Shown here one piece after another: positions 1-8,029 of a DNA stretch of 64,000 nt. This DNA is from Bacteroidales bacterium (GTDB taxonomy: Bacteria; Bacteroidota; Bacteroidia; Bacteroidales; Marinifilaceae). Location of the stretch: contig SUWY01000006.1 of NCBI GenBank assembly GCA_015061245.1, positions 36,424 to 100,423 on the forward strand, written 5' to 3'. Every line of letters begins with the position of its first letter. The stretch's first letter is position 1. The notes under the pieces were generated by a model. The model was not told the origin of the DNA. It saw only the letters and a program-made list of their open reading frames with translations, and did not search any database. Position numbers and translations under genes: made by a program.

Positions 1-959
1 AACCAGAATCCCTTATTGCTGAAAATCAACTTAAGGTCGCTCAATTTGAATTGATCGTCGCTCTCTGAAGCTTGCTCCTCTGAGGCCTCGCCTGCAGCCT
101 TTGCAAGCTCTTTCTCCTTAACGATGCACTTGTCAACCTTAACATCCATTACGCGGTAAACCATGAATGCCAAGAATCCAATGCAAAGTGCAGATGCTCC
201 AATAAATACAGGTGTACTTACCAATCCTGAGCTCTTTGCAATTGGAAGAGCGAAGAACAAAGCGCAAGCGGTTCCAATACGTGCAAGAGCTACCTGCAAT
301 CCCATTGCAAGAGCCATCTCCTTGCCGGCAAACCACTTAGCAATAATCTTTGTAACGGTGATACCTGTAATCTCGCAACCTACGCCATATATTGCAAATC
401 CAAGACATGCAATTGCTACTTGTGTTGGCAATCCGAAAATCTCTCCACTGAACGATGACTCAACTGCATACCATTTAATGGCAGCTCCACCGAACATAAG
501 GACTGTACTTAGCAATCCGGTGAAACGTACACCCATTTTGTCAAGGATAATACCTCCGAAGAATAGCATCAAAAGGAATACGTTGATGTATCCGTATGCT
601 CCTGAGAAGATTCCATACTCAGAGCTTGTCCAGCCTAATCCCTTAACAATTGAGGTAATCTTTTTTGGTGCTGTTGTAGGATTTCCCTCTGCATCAACAG
701 TGTTGATAGTGTAGGTTTGATCCTCAGCAATGTTTTGTGCATTGAAATCGTCGGCAACTACTACTTTTGAAAGAGAGTCAATAGATAGATATGTTCCATC
801 CTCGAAGTAGATAAGTTGTCCCTTTGTTGTAAGTGGAGCCTCAAGAGGTCCCATAACATCGGTGAAGAAGTAGGCCATCATCATTGTCAATGATACAATG
901 AGCAGGGCACTCCATCGAGCAGCTGCGCTGTCTCTTAGACTTTTGAATTTTTCTGTCAT
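1..959 (-). CDS. MFS transporter, 3' part cut by window edge
   Basis: About 319 codons are visible on the minus strand, beginning MTEKFKSLRDSAAARWSALL and still open at position 3. TM1 is at residues 17-35. A soluble loop of about 60 residues follows before TM2, which starts a normal MFS run including the A-type motif 'GGIILDKMGVRFTG'. Further hydrophobic segments continue to the acidic central loop (KELAKAAGEASEEQ), where the two six-helix halves usually join. This is an inner-membrane secondary transporter; the substrate is unknown. The long extracytoplasmic TM1-TM2 loop is unusual for the superfamily. A promoter matching the Bacteroidetes consensus lies directly upstream. Confidence 0.8.
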   Translation of the reverse strand, partial: MTEKFKSLRDSAAARWSALLIVSLTMMMAYFFTDVMGPLEAPLTTKGQLIYFEDGTYLSIDSLSKVVVADDFNAQNIAEDQTYTINTVDAEGNPTTAPKKITSIVKGLGWTSSEYGIFSGAYGYINVFLLMLFFGGIILDKMGVRFTGLLSTVLMFGGAAIKWYAVESSFSGEIFGLPTQVAIACLGFAIYGVGCEITGITVTKIIAKWFAGKEMALAMGLQVALARIGTACALFFALPIAKSSGLVSTPVFIGASALCIGFLAFMVYRVMDVKVDKCIVKEKELAKAAGEASEEQASESDDQFKLSDLKLIFSNKGFW

Positions 960-1016
960 TTGTGTATTTGTTTTAGTTACTTATTTGCAAACGTTATCGC
1001 ACATTCGTACAAGCGA

Positions 1017-1048
1017 CAAATTTAGTGAAAATATGTGAAATACACAAA
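1017..1048 (-). promoter_or_regulatory. Promoter for the MFS gene
   Basis: Read on the minus strand there is a -33 TTTG (1045-1048), a 20-bp spacer and a -7 TAAATTTG (1017-1024). This fits the Bacteroidetes sigma-ABfr consensus TTTG-N19/20-TAnnTTTG. The predicted start is about 50 nt upstream of the ATG. Confidence 0.55.
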
Positions 1049-1056
1049 ATAAAATA

Positions 1057-1085
1057 CCCCCGACAGTTCGTGTGAACCGTGGGGG
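1057..1085 (-). terminator. Terminator after tpiA
   Basis: A hairpin pairs CCCCC with GGGGG and then ACAGTTC with GAACCGT around a GTGT loop, with one bulge and one mismatch. On the minus strand it is followed by a T-rich tail (TATTTTATTTTG), 37 nt after the tpiA stop. Confidence 0.8.
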
Positions 1086-1121
1086 CAAATTGATAAAAAT
1101 ATCCTTATGTAAGATACTTAA

Positions 1122-1883
1122 TTAGTGATTGTTACGAGCGGTAATGATTGTCATGAAATCGTCTGCCTTCAATGAAGCTCCACCAATCAAACCTCCGTCA
1201 ACGTTTGGCATAGAGAACAACTCATCAGCATTTTTAGCGTTACAGCTACCACCGTAAAGGATAGTTGTATCGTCAGCAACCTGCTCGCCATACTTCTCAG
1301 CAACTACGCTACGGATGAATTTGTGCATCTCCTCGGCCTGCTCTGATGTAGCGGTCTTACCTGTACCGATAGCCCAAACCGGCTCGTATGCCAATACAAT
1401 GTGTCCGAACTGCTCAGCTGTAAGGTTGAACAATCCCTCAACAATATCTTTCTTAACAACGTCGAAGTGCTTTCCTGCCTCGCGCTCCTCCAAAACCTCG
1501 CCAATACAGAAAATTACATCCAACTCGTTCTCAAGAGCCAAAGCTACCTTCTTAACAAGAATCTCGTTGGTCTCGCCATAGTATGCACGACGCTCAGAGT
1601 GTCCCAAAATAACATATTTACAACCGGTTGATTTAACCATTGCTGCCGATACCTCTCCAGTGTATGCACCCTTAGCCTCAGCAGCGCAGTTCTCAGCAGC
1701 AACCTCAATGTCTGTAGCCAATCTGTTAACATCTGCAAGGTGGATGAATGGAGTTCCTACAATTACCTTAACTCCAGCTGGAGCAGCAGCCTTTACCTTC
1801 TCATTTACCTCCTTAGCCAACTTAATACCCTCAGCCAAGGTTGTGTTCATTTTCCAGTTTCCTGCAACAATTTTCTTTCTCAT
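1122..1883 (-). CDS. tpiA: Triosephosphate isomerase
   Basis: Cytosolic TIM-barrel enzyme that interconverts dihydroxyacetone phosphate and glyceraldehyde 3-phosphate. At 253 residues it is full length. The N-terminal strand AGNWKMN carries the substrate-binding N9 and K11. The catalytic histidine is H95 in LGHSERR and the catalytic base is E167 in [12 protein letters not shown], which also begins flexible loop 6. The phosphate-binding 'YGGS' and 'GGASL' segments are present near the C-terminus. It is the last gene of a minus-strand operon with the DoxX-like and DUF1599 genes, an order I recall from other Bacteroidales. Confidence 0.97.
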   Translation of the reverse strand: MRKKIVAGNWKMNTTLAEGIKLAKEVNEKVKAAAPAGVKVIVGTPFIHLADVNRLATDIEVAAENCAAEAKGAYTGEVSAAMVKSTGCKYVILGHSERRAYYGETNEILVKKVALALENELDVIFCIGEVLEEREAGKHFDVVKKDIVEGLFNLTAEQFGHIVLAYEPVWAIGTGKTATSEQAEEMHKFIRSVVAEKYGEQVADDTTILYGGSCNAKNADELFSMPNVDGGLIGGASLKADDFMTIITARNNH

Positions 1884-1911
1884 GTTGTATTTAAATTAAA
1901 GTTAATAAAAT

Positions 1912-2910
1912 CTATCCTCTTTTTGCCACAGCTGTACCGAGTAGAAGTACAAGCAAGGCAACTGCTACAATCAATGTGTAGTTTTTTGCTTTACTCTGTT
2001 GTATGGCGCACTCAACAACTCCTTTTTCTTTTAGTTTTTCGAGCGAGGGCATACTATTGTAGCTCCACTTCCCGATTATCACGCCATCGGTAACTGCAAC
2101 CAATCCCGCCTTTGGGCGCATCAAATTTTTTAGCCCCATCTCGTCGGCAAGGTTGAATTCGTATGGCATATTGCCACTGCGCATATACTCAATTTGACTC
2201 TGTAGGTTGCTCGAGGTGTATGCGTAAAACTCCAAACCTCGCTCGTTGCAATACATAAAGAGTTTGTTGAACTCGTCCTGTATTTCTGGAGTCACTCTGT
2301 TCAAATCAGGAATAACCTGAATAAGGGCAGTGCCGTTCATCTCCTTGTGGAGAATTGGCTCTATTTTTGCACCCTCAGCATATTGGGACATTCCAATAAG
2401 TGGTTGGTTTTCATAGCAATCCATTCCCACTTTGCACCCAAGAATAATGAGGAACATAAATACCACATCGCGTTTAAATGACTCCTTTGTTGCTTTTAAA
2501 CGCTCGCGAATAAGAAACAAATAGGTGGCAGGAATCATAAGAATGATGTTCTTAAAGAATGTCTGCCAATTTGTCAATGTTATTGTAGAACCAAAGCAGC
2601 CGCAATCCTCAACCTTGTCTGTAACTGCAATAGCAAATGTCAAGCCTGTAAAGAGGAACATTGTGACAAATGCAAGAGTCGCTCCACGTTCGGCTTTGTA
2701 GTTCAGCCACAGTGATAATCCGGTGGTTAGTTCCAGCAGAATAACCAATGCGGTGGCGTATATAGCAAGATTGGTCCATGAGTCCAATCCAAATGCGTAT
2801 AGGTATTCGGAGATACTATATGCAAAGCCTTGGGGATCTACGCATTTGGTAAAACCCGAAAATAGGAATGTTGCTCCTAAAATAAATCTTGAAATACCTG
2901 CCAACAACAT
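1912..2910 (-). CDS. DoxX/MauE-like membrane protein, BT_3928 type
   Basis: A 332-residue protein with an N-terminal four-helix DoxX-like membrane domain (residues 1-140). It contains a conserved pair of cysteines in 'EDCGCFGS', a motif of thiol-linked DoxX/MauE proteins. A soluble domain follows (about 150-305) that resembles a thioredoxin-like fold without a clear CxxC. A last hydrophobic helix (310-328) ends in KRG. The start codon directly follows the DUF1599 stop (TAG then ATG), so the two are translationally coupled. Within Bacteroidales this family occurs beside tpiA and DUF1599 (from memory of B. thetaiotaomicron). A redox role is an inference only. Confidence 0.8.
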   Translation of the reverse strand: MLLAGISRFILGATFLFSGFTKCVDPQGFAYSISEYLYAFGLDSWTNLAIYATALVILLELTTGLSLWLNYKAERGATLAFVTMFLFTGLTFAIAVTDKVEDCGCFGSTITLTNWQTFFKNIILMIPATYLFLIRERLKATKESFKRDVVFMFLIILGCKVGMDCYENQPLIGMSQYAEGAKIEPILHKEMNGTALIQVIPDLNRVTPEIQDEFNKLFMYCNERGLEFYAYTSSNLQSQIEYMRSGNMPYEFNLADEMGLKNLMRPKAGLVAVTDGVIIGKWSYNSMPSLEKLKEKGVVECAIQQSKAKNYTLIVAVALLVLLLGTAVAKRG

Positions 2911-3459
2911 CTATGCCTCAATAACTAACCTGATTAGGGCAAAAACAGAGTAGTTGATCATATCGAAGTAGTTCGCATCAATTCCTTCGGAAATCAGTGT
3001 TGCTCCGTTATGATCCTCAATCTCCTTTGTTCTATTTATCTTCATAAGAATCAAGTCTGTATAAGAGCTTACTCGCATACTGCGCCAAGCCTCATCGTAA
3101 TCATGATTCTTGTCAAGCATCAGCTTCTTTGCAAGATTGAAATAGTGCAGATATCGCTCCTTTACCAATTCGCGATTATCATCGGCATTCTCGGTATTAG
3201 CTACACCCAACTCCAACTGAATCAACCCCATAATAGCATAGTTGATTATTCCGATAAACTCTGGAACAACCCCCTCGTTTACCTTAGAGATACCTTTGCA
3301 CTCTATGCTTCTGATGCGGTTTGCCTTGATAAAAATCTGGTCGGTAATCGATGTAGGACGCATAATGCGCCATGCTGTGCCGTAATCTTCCATCTTTTTC
3401 AAGAAAATTTCGCTACACAGATTTATTACCTGGTCGAATTGTTGAGCTGTATCTGCCAT
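2911..3459 (-). CDS. DUF1599 domain protein with internal duplication
   Basis: A small soluble protein of 182 residues. It has two homologous halves: 'KKMEDYGTAWRIMRPTSITD' is echoed by 'DKNHDYDEAWRSMRVSSYTD', and each is followed by a K-NR--IE segment and then a DMINY/GIINY helix. This duplicated DUF1599 layout is typical of Bacteroidetes; the function is not known. It is the first gene of the operon with the DoxX-like gene and tpiA and is divergent from folP over 77 bp. Confidence 0.85.
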   Translation of the reverse strand: MADTAQQFDQVINLCSEIFLKKMEDYGTAWRIMRPTSITDQIFIKANRIRSIECKGISKVNEGVVPEFIGIINYAIMGLIQLELGVANTENADDNRELVKERYLHYFNLAKKLMLDKNHDYDEAWRSMRVSSYTDLILMKINRTKEIEDHNGATLISEGIDANYFDMINYSVFALIRLVIEA

Positions 3460-3467
3460 ATTTTTTT

Positions 3468-3475
3468 TACTTTTG
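3468..3475 (+). promoter_or_regulatory. Possible -7 element for folP
   Basis: TACTTTTG followed by C fits the -7 consensus TAnnTTTG. No convincing -33 TTTG lies at 19-20 bp, so support is partial. The distance to the folP ATG is about 60 nt. Confidence 0.35.
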
Positions 3476-3507
3476 CCAAATAAAATGCACTAATGCGTTT
3501 CAAACTG

Positions 3508-3515
3508 CAAAAATA
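3508..3515 (-). promoter_or_regulatory. Possible -7 element for the DUF1599-DoxX-tpiA operon
   Basis: On the minus strand the sequence reads TATTTTTG, a full match to TAnnTTTG, 49 nt upstream of the DUF1599 start. A matching -33 is not evident. Confidence 0.35.
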
Positions 3516-3536
3516 CAAAAAAATGGTTTAAAAACT

Positions 3537-4367
3537 ATGGCTAATTGTATTGAAATAGACGGTAAAAAGATAGATTTTTCCGATAGGGCTGTAATGGGAA
3601 TTCTCAACGTTACGCCAGACTCCTTTTACGATGGTGGCAGTTACTGTTCAGAGGTGGAGTTGCGTAACAGAATAGATCAGATTTTAGACGAGGGCGCCTC
3701 GATAATTGACGTTGGAGCATACTCAACCCGTCCCGGAGCGCCCGAGGTATCGGCCGAGGAGGAGTTGAAACGTTTAGACTTGGCAATGGAGTTGATTCGC
3801 CGTTATCATCCCGAGGCTCTTGTCTCGATTGATACCTTCCGCTCCTCTGTTGCATCGGCAATTAATCGCTGTTTTGGCCCGGTTATAGTAAATGATATAT
3901 CGGGAGGAACTATGGATTCCGCAATGTTTGATTTTATCTCAAATAGTGGATTACCCTATATCATGATGCACATCCAGGGAACTCCGGAAAATATGCAGAA
4001 TAATCCAAAATACGATAATGTGACTGCCCGGGTTAAGGAGTTTTTTCAAGAGAGAGTCTCTTTACTTAACGAGCGAGGTTTCTCGAATTTAATTCTTGAT
4101 CCTGGTTTTGGGTTCGGTAAGAGCATAGCGCACAATTATCAACTGCTTAATGAGATGGATTCGCTGCTTGAGTTTGAGTTGCCGTTGTTGGTTGGAGTGT
4201 CGAGGAAGTCAATGATATACAAGGTTCTTGGTTTTACTCCAAACGAGGCCTTGAATGGAACTACGGTTCTGAATACTATTGCTTTGCTTCGTGGTGCTTC
4301 AATTTTGAGAGTGCATGATGTAAAGGAGGCGGTTGAGGCGGTGAGGTTGGTTAATAAGATAAGGTGA
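3537..4367 (+). CDS. folP: Dihydropteroate synthase
   Basis: Condenses 6-hydroxymethyl-dihydropterin pyrophosphate with p-aminobenzoate in folate synthesis. It is a cytosolic TIM barrel of 276 residues. Family motifs in order: '[13 protein letters not shown]' (loop 1), '[11 protein letters not shown]' (loop 2), 'VNDISGG', '[10 protein letters not shown]', '[10 protein letters not shown]' and 'VGVSRKS'. I chose the ATG at 3537 because an upstream in-frame extension to 3372 would overlap the divergent DUF1599 gene and has no homology to the family. The gene ends directly in a purine-rich heptamer satellite. Confidence 0.96.
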   Translation: MANCIEIDGKKIDFSDRAVMGILNVTPDSFYDGGSYCSEVELRNRIDQILDEGASIIDVGAYSTRPGAPEVSAEEELKRLDLAMELIRRYHPEALVSIDTFRSSVASAINRCFGPVIVNDISGGTMDSAMFDFISNSGLPYIMMHIQGTPENMQNNPKYDNVTARVKEFFQERVSLLNERGFSNLILDPGFGFGKSIAHNYQLLNEMDSLLEFELPLLVGVSRKSMIYKVLGFTPNEALNGTTVLNTIALLRGASILRVHDVKEAVEAVRLVNKIR

Positions 4368-4560
4368 AAGGGGAGAGGTGAAAGGTGAAAGGTAAAAGGT
4401 GAAAGGTAAAAGGTGAAAGGTAAAAGGTAAAAGGTAAAAGGTGAAAGGTGAAAGGTAAAAGGTGAAAGGTAAAAGGTAAAAGGTGAAAGGGGAGAGGTGA
4501 AAGGTAAAAGGTAAAAGAGGAGATGTAAGAGGTGAAAGGGGAGAGGTAAGTGAGGCGAGT
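4368..4560. repeat. AAGGTGA/AAGGTAA heptamer satellite
   Basis: About 190 bp of near-pure purine on the plus strand, made of 7-bp units AAGGTGA and AAGGTAA with scattered GGGAGAGG variants. It starts at the folP stop and ends about 30 bp before the nitroreductase ATG. Long open frames on both strands here (Ser/Pro/Phe/Thr repeats on the minus strand) are by-products of the repeat. Related units occur near 21.9, 26.3 and 44.6 kb. Confidence 0.9.
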
Positions 4561-4587
4561 AATGAAAATAAACAAACGAATAAAATT

Positions 4588-5196
4588 ATGAGACAGGTAT
4601 TTACAAGTTTTGTGGCTGTAGCAATGGTTGTTGTTGCGGTTGCATGTAGTGGAAATGGAGTATCAAAGAGTGTTAATGTGAATGAAGCGTACGATAACAT
4701 TATGACCCGTACAAGTATTCGAAGTTACACTTCTGAAACAATTTCAAAAGATACAATTACTCTGTTGTTAAAAGCCGGAATGGCCTCGCCTACTGCAGTA
4801 AATAAGCAGCCATGGAAATTTGTGGCAATAACCGATAGAGTTATGTTGGATTCTATAGCCAAAGCGTTCCCCTATGCTCGATTTGCTAAGCAGGCTCCAT
4901 TGATTATCGTACCTTGTGGAGATAACATGAATATGCTTCCCGGGGATATGGCACAACTATGGATTCAGGATCTTTCTGCTGCTACCGAGAATATTCTTTT
5001 GGCTGCAAACTCTTTGGGGTTAGGTGCTGTTTGGTGTATGTGTTATCCTAATTATCAGTTGATTAATTCGTTGCGCGATATTGCTCAATTGCCCTCGTCA
5101 TTAACCCCTCTTTGCCTTGTTGTTATTGGTCACCCGGCTCAAAATCCGGAACCCAAAAACAAATGGAAAGAGGAGAATGTCTTGTGGAGGGAGTAA
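4588..5196 (+). CDS. Nitroreductase-family lipoprotein
   Basis: A 202-residue flavin nitroreductase-fold protein. It starts with a hydrophobic signal ending in the lipobox VAVAC (C20), so it is probably exported and lipid-anchored. The family core follows: '[13 protein letters not shown]' (FMN-phosphate-binding Arg/Ser region), '[17 protein letters not shown]', and '[21 protein letters not shown]' with the GLG-W segment near the isoalloxazine ring. Members are usually cytoplasmic NAD(P)H-dependent oxidoreductases, so export is noteworthy; substrate unknown. Its last codons (LWRE) and stop lie in copy 1 of the 25-bp direct repeat that flanks the KilA-N gene. Confidence 0.85.
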   Translation: MRQVFTSFVAVAMVVVAVACSGNGVSKSVNVNEAYDNIMTRTSIRSYTSETISKDTITLLLKAGMASPTAVNKQPWKFVAITDRVMLDSIAKAFPYARFAKQAPLIIVPCGDNMNMLPGDMAQLWIQDLSAATENILLAANSLGLGAVWCMCYPNYQLINSLRDIAQLPSSLTPLCLVVIGHPAQNPEPKNKWKEENVLWRE

Positions 5197-5206
5197 TCTA
5201 TTTTAA
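5182..5206. repeat. 25-bp direct repeat, copy 1 (left of KilA-N cassette)
   Basis: The sequence TTGTGGAGGG...ATTTTAA is identical over 25 bp to 6141-6165. It holds the last codons and stop of the nitroreductase on the plus strand and, on the minus strand, the last two codons and stop (TTA AAA TAG) of the KilA-N gene. Confidence 0.95.
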
Positions 5207-6001
5207 TAGTTTTCGGCTATTAGTTGCCTCTAAGATCTTCATCTGTTGAATGGCAATTTGATTTAGTCTAATTAGACGTTCTTTTTGAGATATATTCTCC
5301 TCTATTAGAAGAGCGTTAATATTCTCCATATTAGATAAACATATTAGTTCATTAATAGTGGCGTAGTCACGAATATTTCCTTTTAAGGTTGGATTCATTT
5401 TACGCCACTCTTTTGATGTTATGCCAAACAATGCGACATTTAGAACATCTGCTTCGTTAGCATAAACATAAGAAATTTGTTGTGGTGTCAGTTCTAAAGG
5501 AATTAAATGTTGTCTTACTGCATCAGTGTGAATGTGATAGTTGATTTTAGATAGTTCTCGGCGTGCGCTCCAGCCTATTTGTTCTTGTTTTTCAGCTTGG
5601 AGACGTTGATACTCTTTGACGAGTAATAGCTGAAAACGGGGGCTGATCCACATTCCAAAATGATATGCAATATCTTTGTGTGCATATGTGCCACCGTATC
5701 TGCCTGCTTTGGCAATAATTCCAATTGCGTTAGTTTTATTAATCCAGGTTTTAACTGATAGGATAAAATTATTTGTTCCTGCCATATTTCTAATTGTACC
5801 GAATTCGGTATAATTAAAATTTGGATTATATAAAGATTCCCATTCACCAATATAGTCAATAGTACTCTTTAAGCTCATCCATTTAAAGATTATATGTTCT
5901 TGCATTTGGCTATGCGCCATGTCAGTTAAAGAGATATAGTCCTCTTTGCCGTACTCTAATAGTGAGATTTCTGTGTTTTCAATGTTGATTTTCCTTTTCA
6001 T
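5198..6001 (-). CDS. KilA-N domain protein
   Basis: A 267-residue protein with a KilA-N DNA-binding domain at about residues 5-125. Visible signatures are 'YISLTDMAHSQ', a 'WMSLKSTIDYIGEWESLYNP' helix region, 'FGTIRNMAGTNNFILSVKTW' and 'AGRYGGTYAHKDIAYHFGMW'. The C-terminal half is charged and helical (KLLKEYQRL, QKERLIRLNQIAIQQMKI). KilA-N proteins are known from phages and other mobile elements and act as DNA-binding regulators. Base composition is more AT-rich than in the neighbours. The stop codon lies inside the left direct repeat, and the gene is convergent with the nitroreductase with a one-base gap. Function inferred only from the domain. Confidence 0.88.
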   Translation of the reverse strand: MKRKINIENTEISLLEYGKEDYISLTDMAHSQMQEHIIFKWMSLKSTIDYIGEWESLYNPNFNYTEFGTIRNMAGTNNFILSVKTWINKTNAIGIIAKAGRYGGTYAHKDIAYHFGMWISPRFQLLLVKEYQRLQAEKQEQIGWSARRELSKINYHIHTDAVRQHLIPLELTPQQISYVYANEADVLNVALFGITSKEWRKMNPTLKGNIRDYATINELICLSNMENINALLIEENISQKERLIRLNQIAIQQMKILEATNSRKLLK

Positions 6002-6032
6002 TGTGAATAGTAGTTTTGGTTAAATAATTGTG

Positions 6033-6040
6033 CAAATATA
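6033..6040 (-). promoter_or_regulatory. Possible -7 element for the KilA-N gene
   Basis: The minus strand reads TATATTTG, matching TAnnTTTG, 31 nt from the start codon. No clear -33 at the usual spacing. Confidence 0.4.
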
Positions 6041-6112
6041 TTTAATTTATAAACATTATGTATATAATAAGGAATTAAATATACAAAAATTAAATTGGTT
6101 GATGCAAAAAAA

Positions 6113-6135
6113 AGAGTTCGGGAATACCGAACTCT
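6113..6135 (-). terminator. Terminator at the right end of the KilA-N cassette
   Basis: A perfect 9-bp stem, AGAGTTCGG with CCGAACTCT, around a GAATA loop. On the minus strand it is followed by a run of eight T. It would stop transcripts from trmH before the KilA-N gene, yet it lies inside the inserted segment, five bases from the right repeat. Confidence 0.85.
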
Positions 6136-6140
6136 ATCTT

Positions 6141-6165
6141 TTGTGGAGGGAGTAATCTATTTTAA
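6141..6165. repeat. 25-bp direct repeat, copy 2 (right of KilA-N cassette)
   Basis: Perfect copy of 5182-5206. On the minus strand it contains the last two codons and stop of trmH (TTA AAA TAG). On the plus strand it preserves the final LWRE-stop codons of the nitroreductase, now as an orphan fragment. Confidence 0.95.
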
Positions 6166-6702
6166 GGTGGGAAGGAGGGGTTTTATGGTTTGCCATAGAA
6201 CCATTCCCACTGTGACAGAAACGTTGAATGAGTGTTTTGTTCCGAATTGCGGAATTTCAAGAGTTGAGTAGCAAAGGTCAATCACCTCTTGTTGTACACC
6301 CTTAACCTCGTTTCCAAAGATCAGAGCGTATTTTTTGTCTGTTTCCGGTTCAAAGTTCTCAAGTGATATGCTCTTTTCTGTCTGCTCAACCGAGAGTAGA
6401 GTGTAGCCCTCGCTACGCAACTTTTCGCATAGGGTAACGCTATCTTTTACATACTCCCAATCAACGGCATCTTCTGCGCCAAGTGCGGTTTTGTGCACCT
6501 CGCGGTTTTCGGGAGTGGGGCATATACCGCAAAGCCAAATCTTTTCAATGCGGAAGGCATCGGCAGTTCTGAATACCGAGCCAACATTGTTTTGGCTGCG
6601 AACGTTATCTAATACAATTACAACAGGAATTTTTGCAGCCTCTTTAAACTGTTCTGTTGATATTCTGTTCAGCTCTTCGCTCTCTAATTTTCTATGTTCC
6701 AT
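6157..6702 (-). CDS. SpoU/TrmH-family RNA 2'-O-methyltransferase
   Basis: A SPOUT methyltransferase of 181 residues that transfers a methyl group from S-adenosylmethionine to a ribose 2'-OH in tRNA or rRNA. All three motifs are visible: motif 1 'NVRSQNNVGSVFRTADAF', motif 2 'LIFGNEVKGV', motif 3 'IPQFGTKHSFNVSVTVGMVLW'; the last two build the knotted cofactor site. I chose the start at 6702 because it overlaps the miaB stop as TAATG; an extension of 12 codons would run into miaB. Target nucleotide cannot be told from the sequence. No N-terminal substrate-binding domain of the TrmH/RlmB type is present. Confidence 0.9.
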   Translation of the reverse strand: MEHRKLESEELNRISTEQFKEAAKIPVVIVLDNVRSQNNVGSVFRTADAFRIEKIWLCGICPTPENREVHKTALGAEDAVDWEYVKDSVTLCEKLRSEGYTLLSVEQTEKSISLENFEPETDKKYALIFGNEVKGVQQEVIDLCYSTLEIPQFGTKHSFNVSVTVGMVLWQTIKPLLPTLK

Positions 6703-8024
6703 TATACTAACTCTCCAATCAATGTGGCAGATGTGCAACTGTTTACTTTGACATTTACCAATGTTCCAATCTTAATGCCTTGTGCAGGGAAAACTACAAC
6801 TTTGTTTTGACTTGTTCTGCCAAACATCTCTTTGTCGCTCTTTTTTGAAACTCCCTCGACAAGAACCTCGAAACTCTTTCCCAAGTCGCGCTGATTACTC
6901 TCTTCCGACCATTTAGTCTGTAGCTCAATAAGTTCTGCCAAGCGCCGTCCCTTTGTCTCCTCGTCCACATTATCGGGTAAATTCTTGCTTGCCATAGTCC
7001 CGGGACGCTCAGAGTACTTAAACATAAAGGCTAAGTCAAAGCCAACCTCCTTCATTAGCGATAGTGTCTGTTGGTAATCCTCCTCGCTTTCGTTGTGGAA
7101 GCCGACAAAAACATCGGTTGATATTCCGCACTCCGGAATAATTCTGCGAATAGCTGCAATTCTATCCAAATACCACTCACGGGTATATTTTCGGTTCATA
7201 TCCTTTAGAACTGAGTTACTTCCCGATTGTACCGGCAAATGGATGCTTTTGCAAATATTATGGTGTTTTGCTATTACGTGCAAGGTTTCGTCGCTCATAT
7301 CTTTCGGGTGGCTTGTAGAGAAACGGATTCTCATATCCGGAGCTGTTGTCGCCACCAATTCAAGCAGGGCAGGAAAGTCGGTAATTTCCTCTCCTTCAAT
7401 ATGCTTGTATGAGTTTACATTTTGTCCCAATAGGGTAACCTCTTTGTAACCTTTACTTTGTAAATCAAGTAGTTCTGTAATAATACTCTTGGGTGAACGG
7501 CTACGCTCTCGTCCGCGAGTATATGGAACAATACAGTATGTGCAGAAGTTATTGCAACCTCGCATAATAGAGATAAAACCCGAGATGGCAGTTGAATCCA
7601 AGCGAGTTGGACATACATTTTTGTATGTCTCATTTTCAGATAGATCTACGTTGATTGCCTTCTCTCCATTCTCTGCTAATTTGATAAGGCGAGGTAAATC
7701 CAGATAAGCATCCGGTCCAACAACAATGTTAAGTTGTTTCTCCTCCTCAAAGAGGCGGTCGCCCAATCTTTCTGCCATACAACCCATAATTCCGATAAGA
7801 AGATTTGGGTTCTGTTTTCTAACCTCTGCAAAACCACGAATTCTTCCGCGAACACGTTGTTCTGCATTTTCGCGTACCGAGCAGGTGTTTACCAATATTA
7901 TGTCGGCAGTAAATCTGTCCTCTGTTCTTTCGTATCCCTCTTGCTCCAAAATTGAAGCAACCACCTCACTGTCTGCCACATTCATCTGGCAGCCGTATGT
8001 CTCTATATAAAAGTATTTTAGCAT
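6702..8024 (-). CDS. miaB: tRNA-2-methylthio-N6-dimethylallyladenosine synthase
   Basis: Radical-SAM methylthiotransferase that adds the 2-methylthio group to i6A37 in tRNAs reading UNN codons. In 440 residues: N-terminal UPF0004 domain with cluster ligands C12, C48 and C82, the radical-SAM motif C157-NNF-C161-TY-C164, and a C-terminal TRAM RNA-binding domain (about 375-438). The 'YTRGRERSR' stretch after the motif is typical of MiaB rather than RimO. It sits between the FadL-like gene (5-nt gap) and the SpoU methyltransferase (overlap), so two RNA modification genes are coupled. Confidence 0.95.
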   Translation of the reverse strand: MLKYFYIETYGCQMNVADSEVVASILEQEGYERTEDRFTADIILVNTCSVRENAEQRVRGRIRGFAEVRKQNPNLLIGIMGCMAERLGDRLFEEEKQLNIVVGPDAYLDLPRLIKLAENGEKAINVDLSENETYKNVCPTRLDSTAISGFISIMRGCNNFCTYCIVPYTRGRERSRSPKSIITELLDLQSKGYKEVTLLGQNVNSYKHIEGEEITDFPALLELVATTAPDMRIRFSTSHPKDMSDETLHVIAKHHNICKSIHLPVQSGSNSVLKDMNRKYTREWYLDRIAAIRRIIPECGISTDVFVGFHNESEEDYQQTLSLMKEVGFDLAFMFKYSERPGTMASKNLPDNVDEETKGRRLAELIELQTKWSEESNQRDLGKSFEVLVEGVSKKSDKEMFGRTSQNKVVVFPAQGIKIGTLVNVKVNSCTSATLIGELV

Positions 8025-8029
8025 GAATT

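Noticed and set aside
163..714. Plus-strand frame of 183 codons
   Set aside because: Shadow of the minus-strand MFS transporter, whose helices and family motif are clear.
3372..3536. N-terminal extension of folP
   Set aside because: It overlaps the divergent DUF1599 gene and lacks family similarity; ATG at 3537 gives the standard N-terminus.
4299..4700. Long minus-strand frame of Ser-Pro-Phe-Thr repeats
   Set aside because: It is the reading of the AAGGTGA satellite and overlaps the folP end and the nitroreductase start; no promoter or homology.
5207..6140. Terminal inverted repeats of a transposon around KilA-N
   Set aside because: Only a weak 8-of-10 match (TAGTTTTCGG versus TAGAGTTCGG) at the ends, and one arm lies in coding sequence; not enough to call a transposon.
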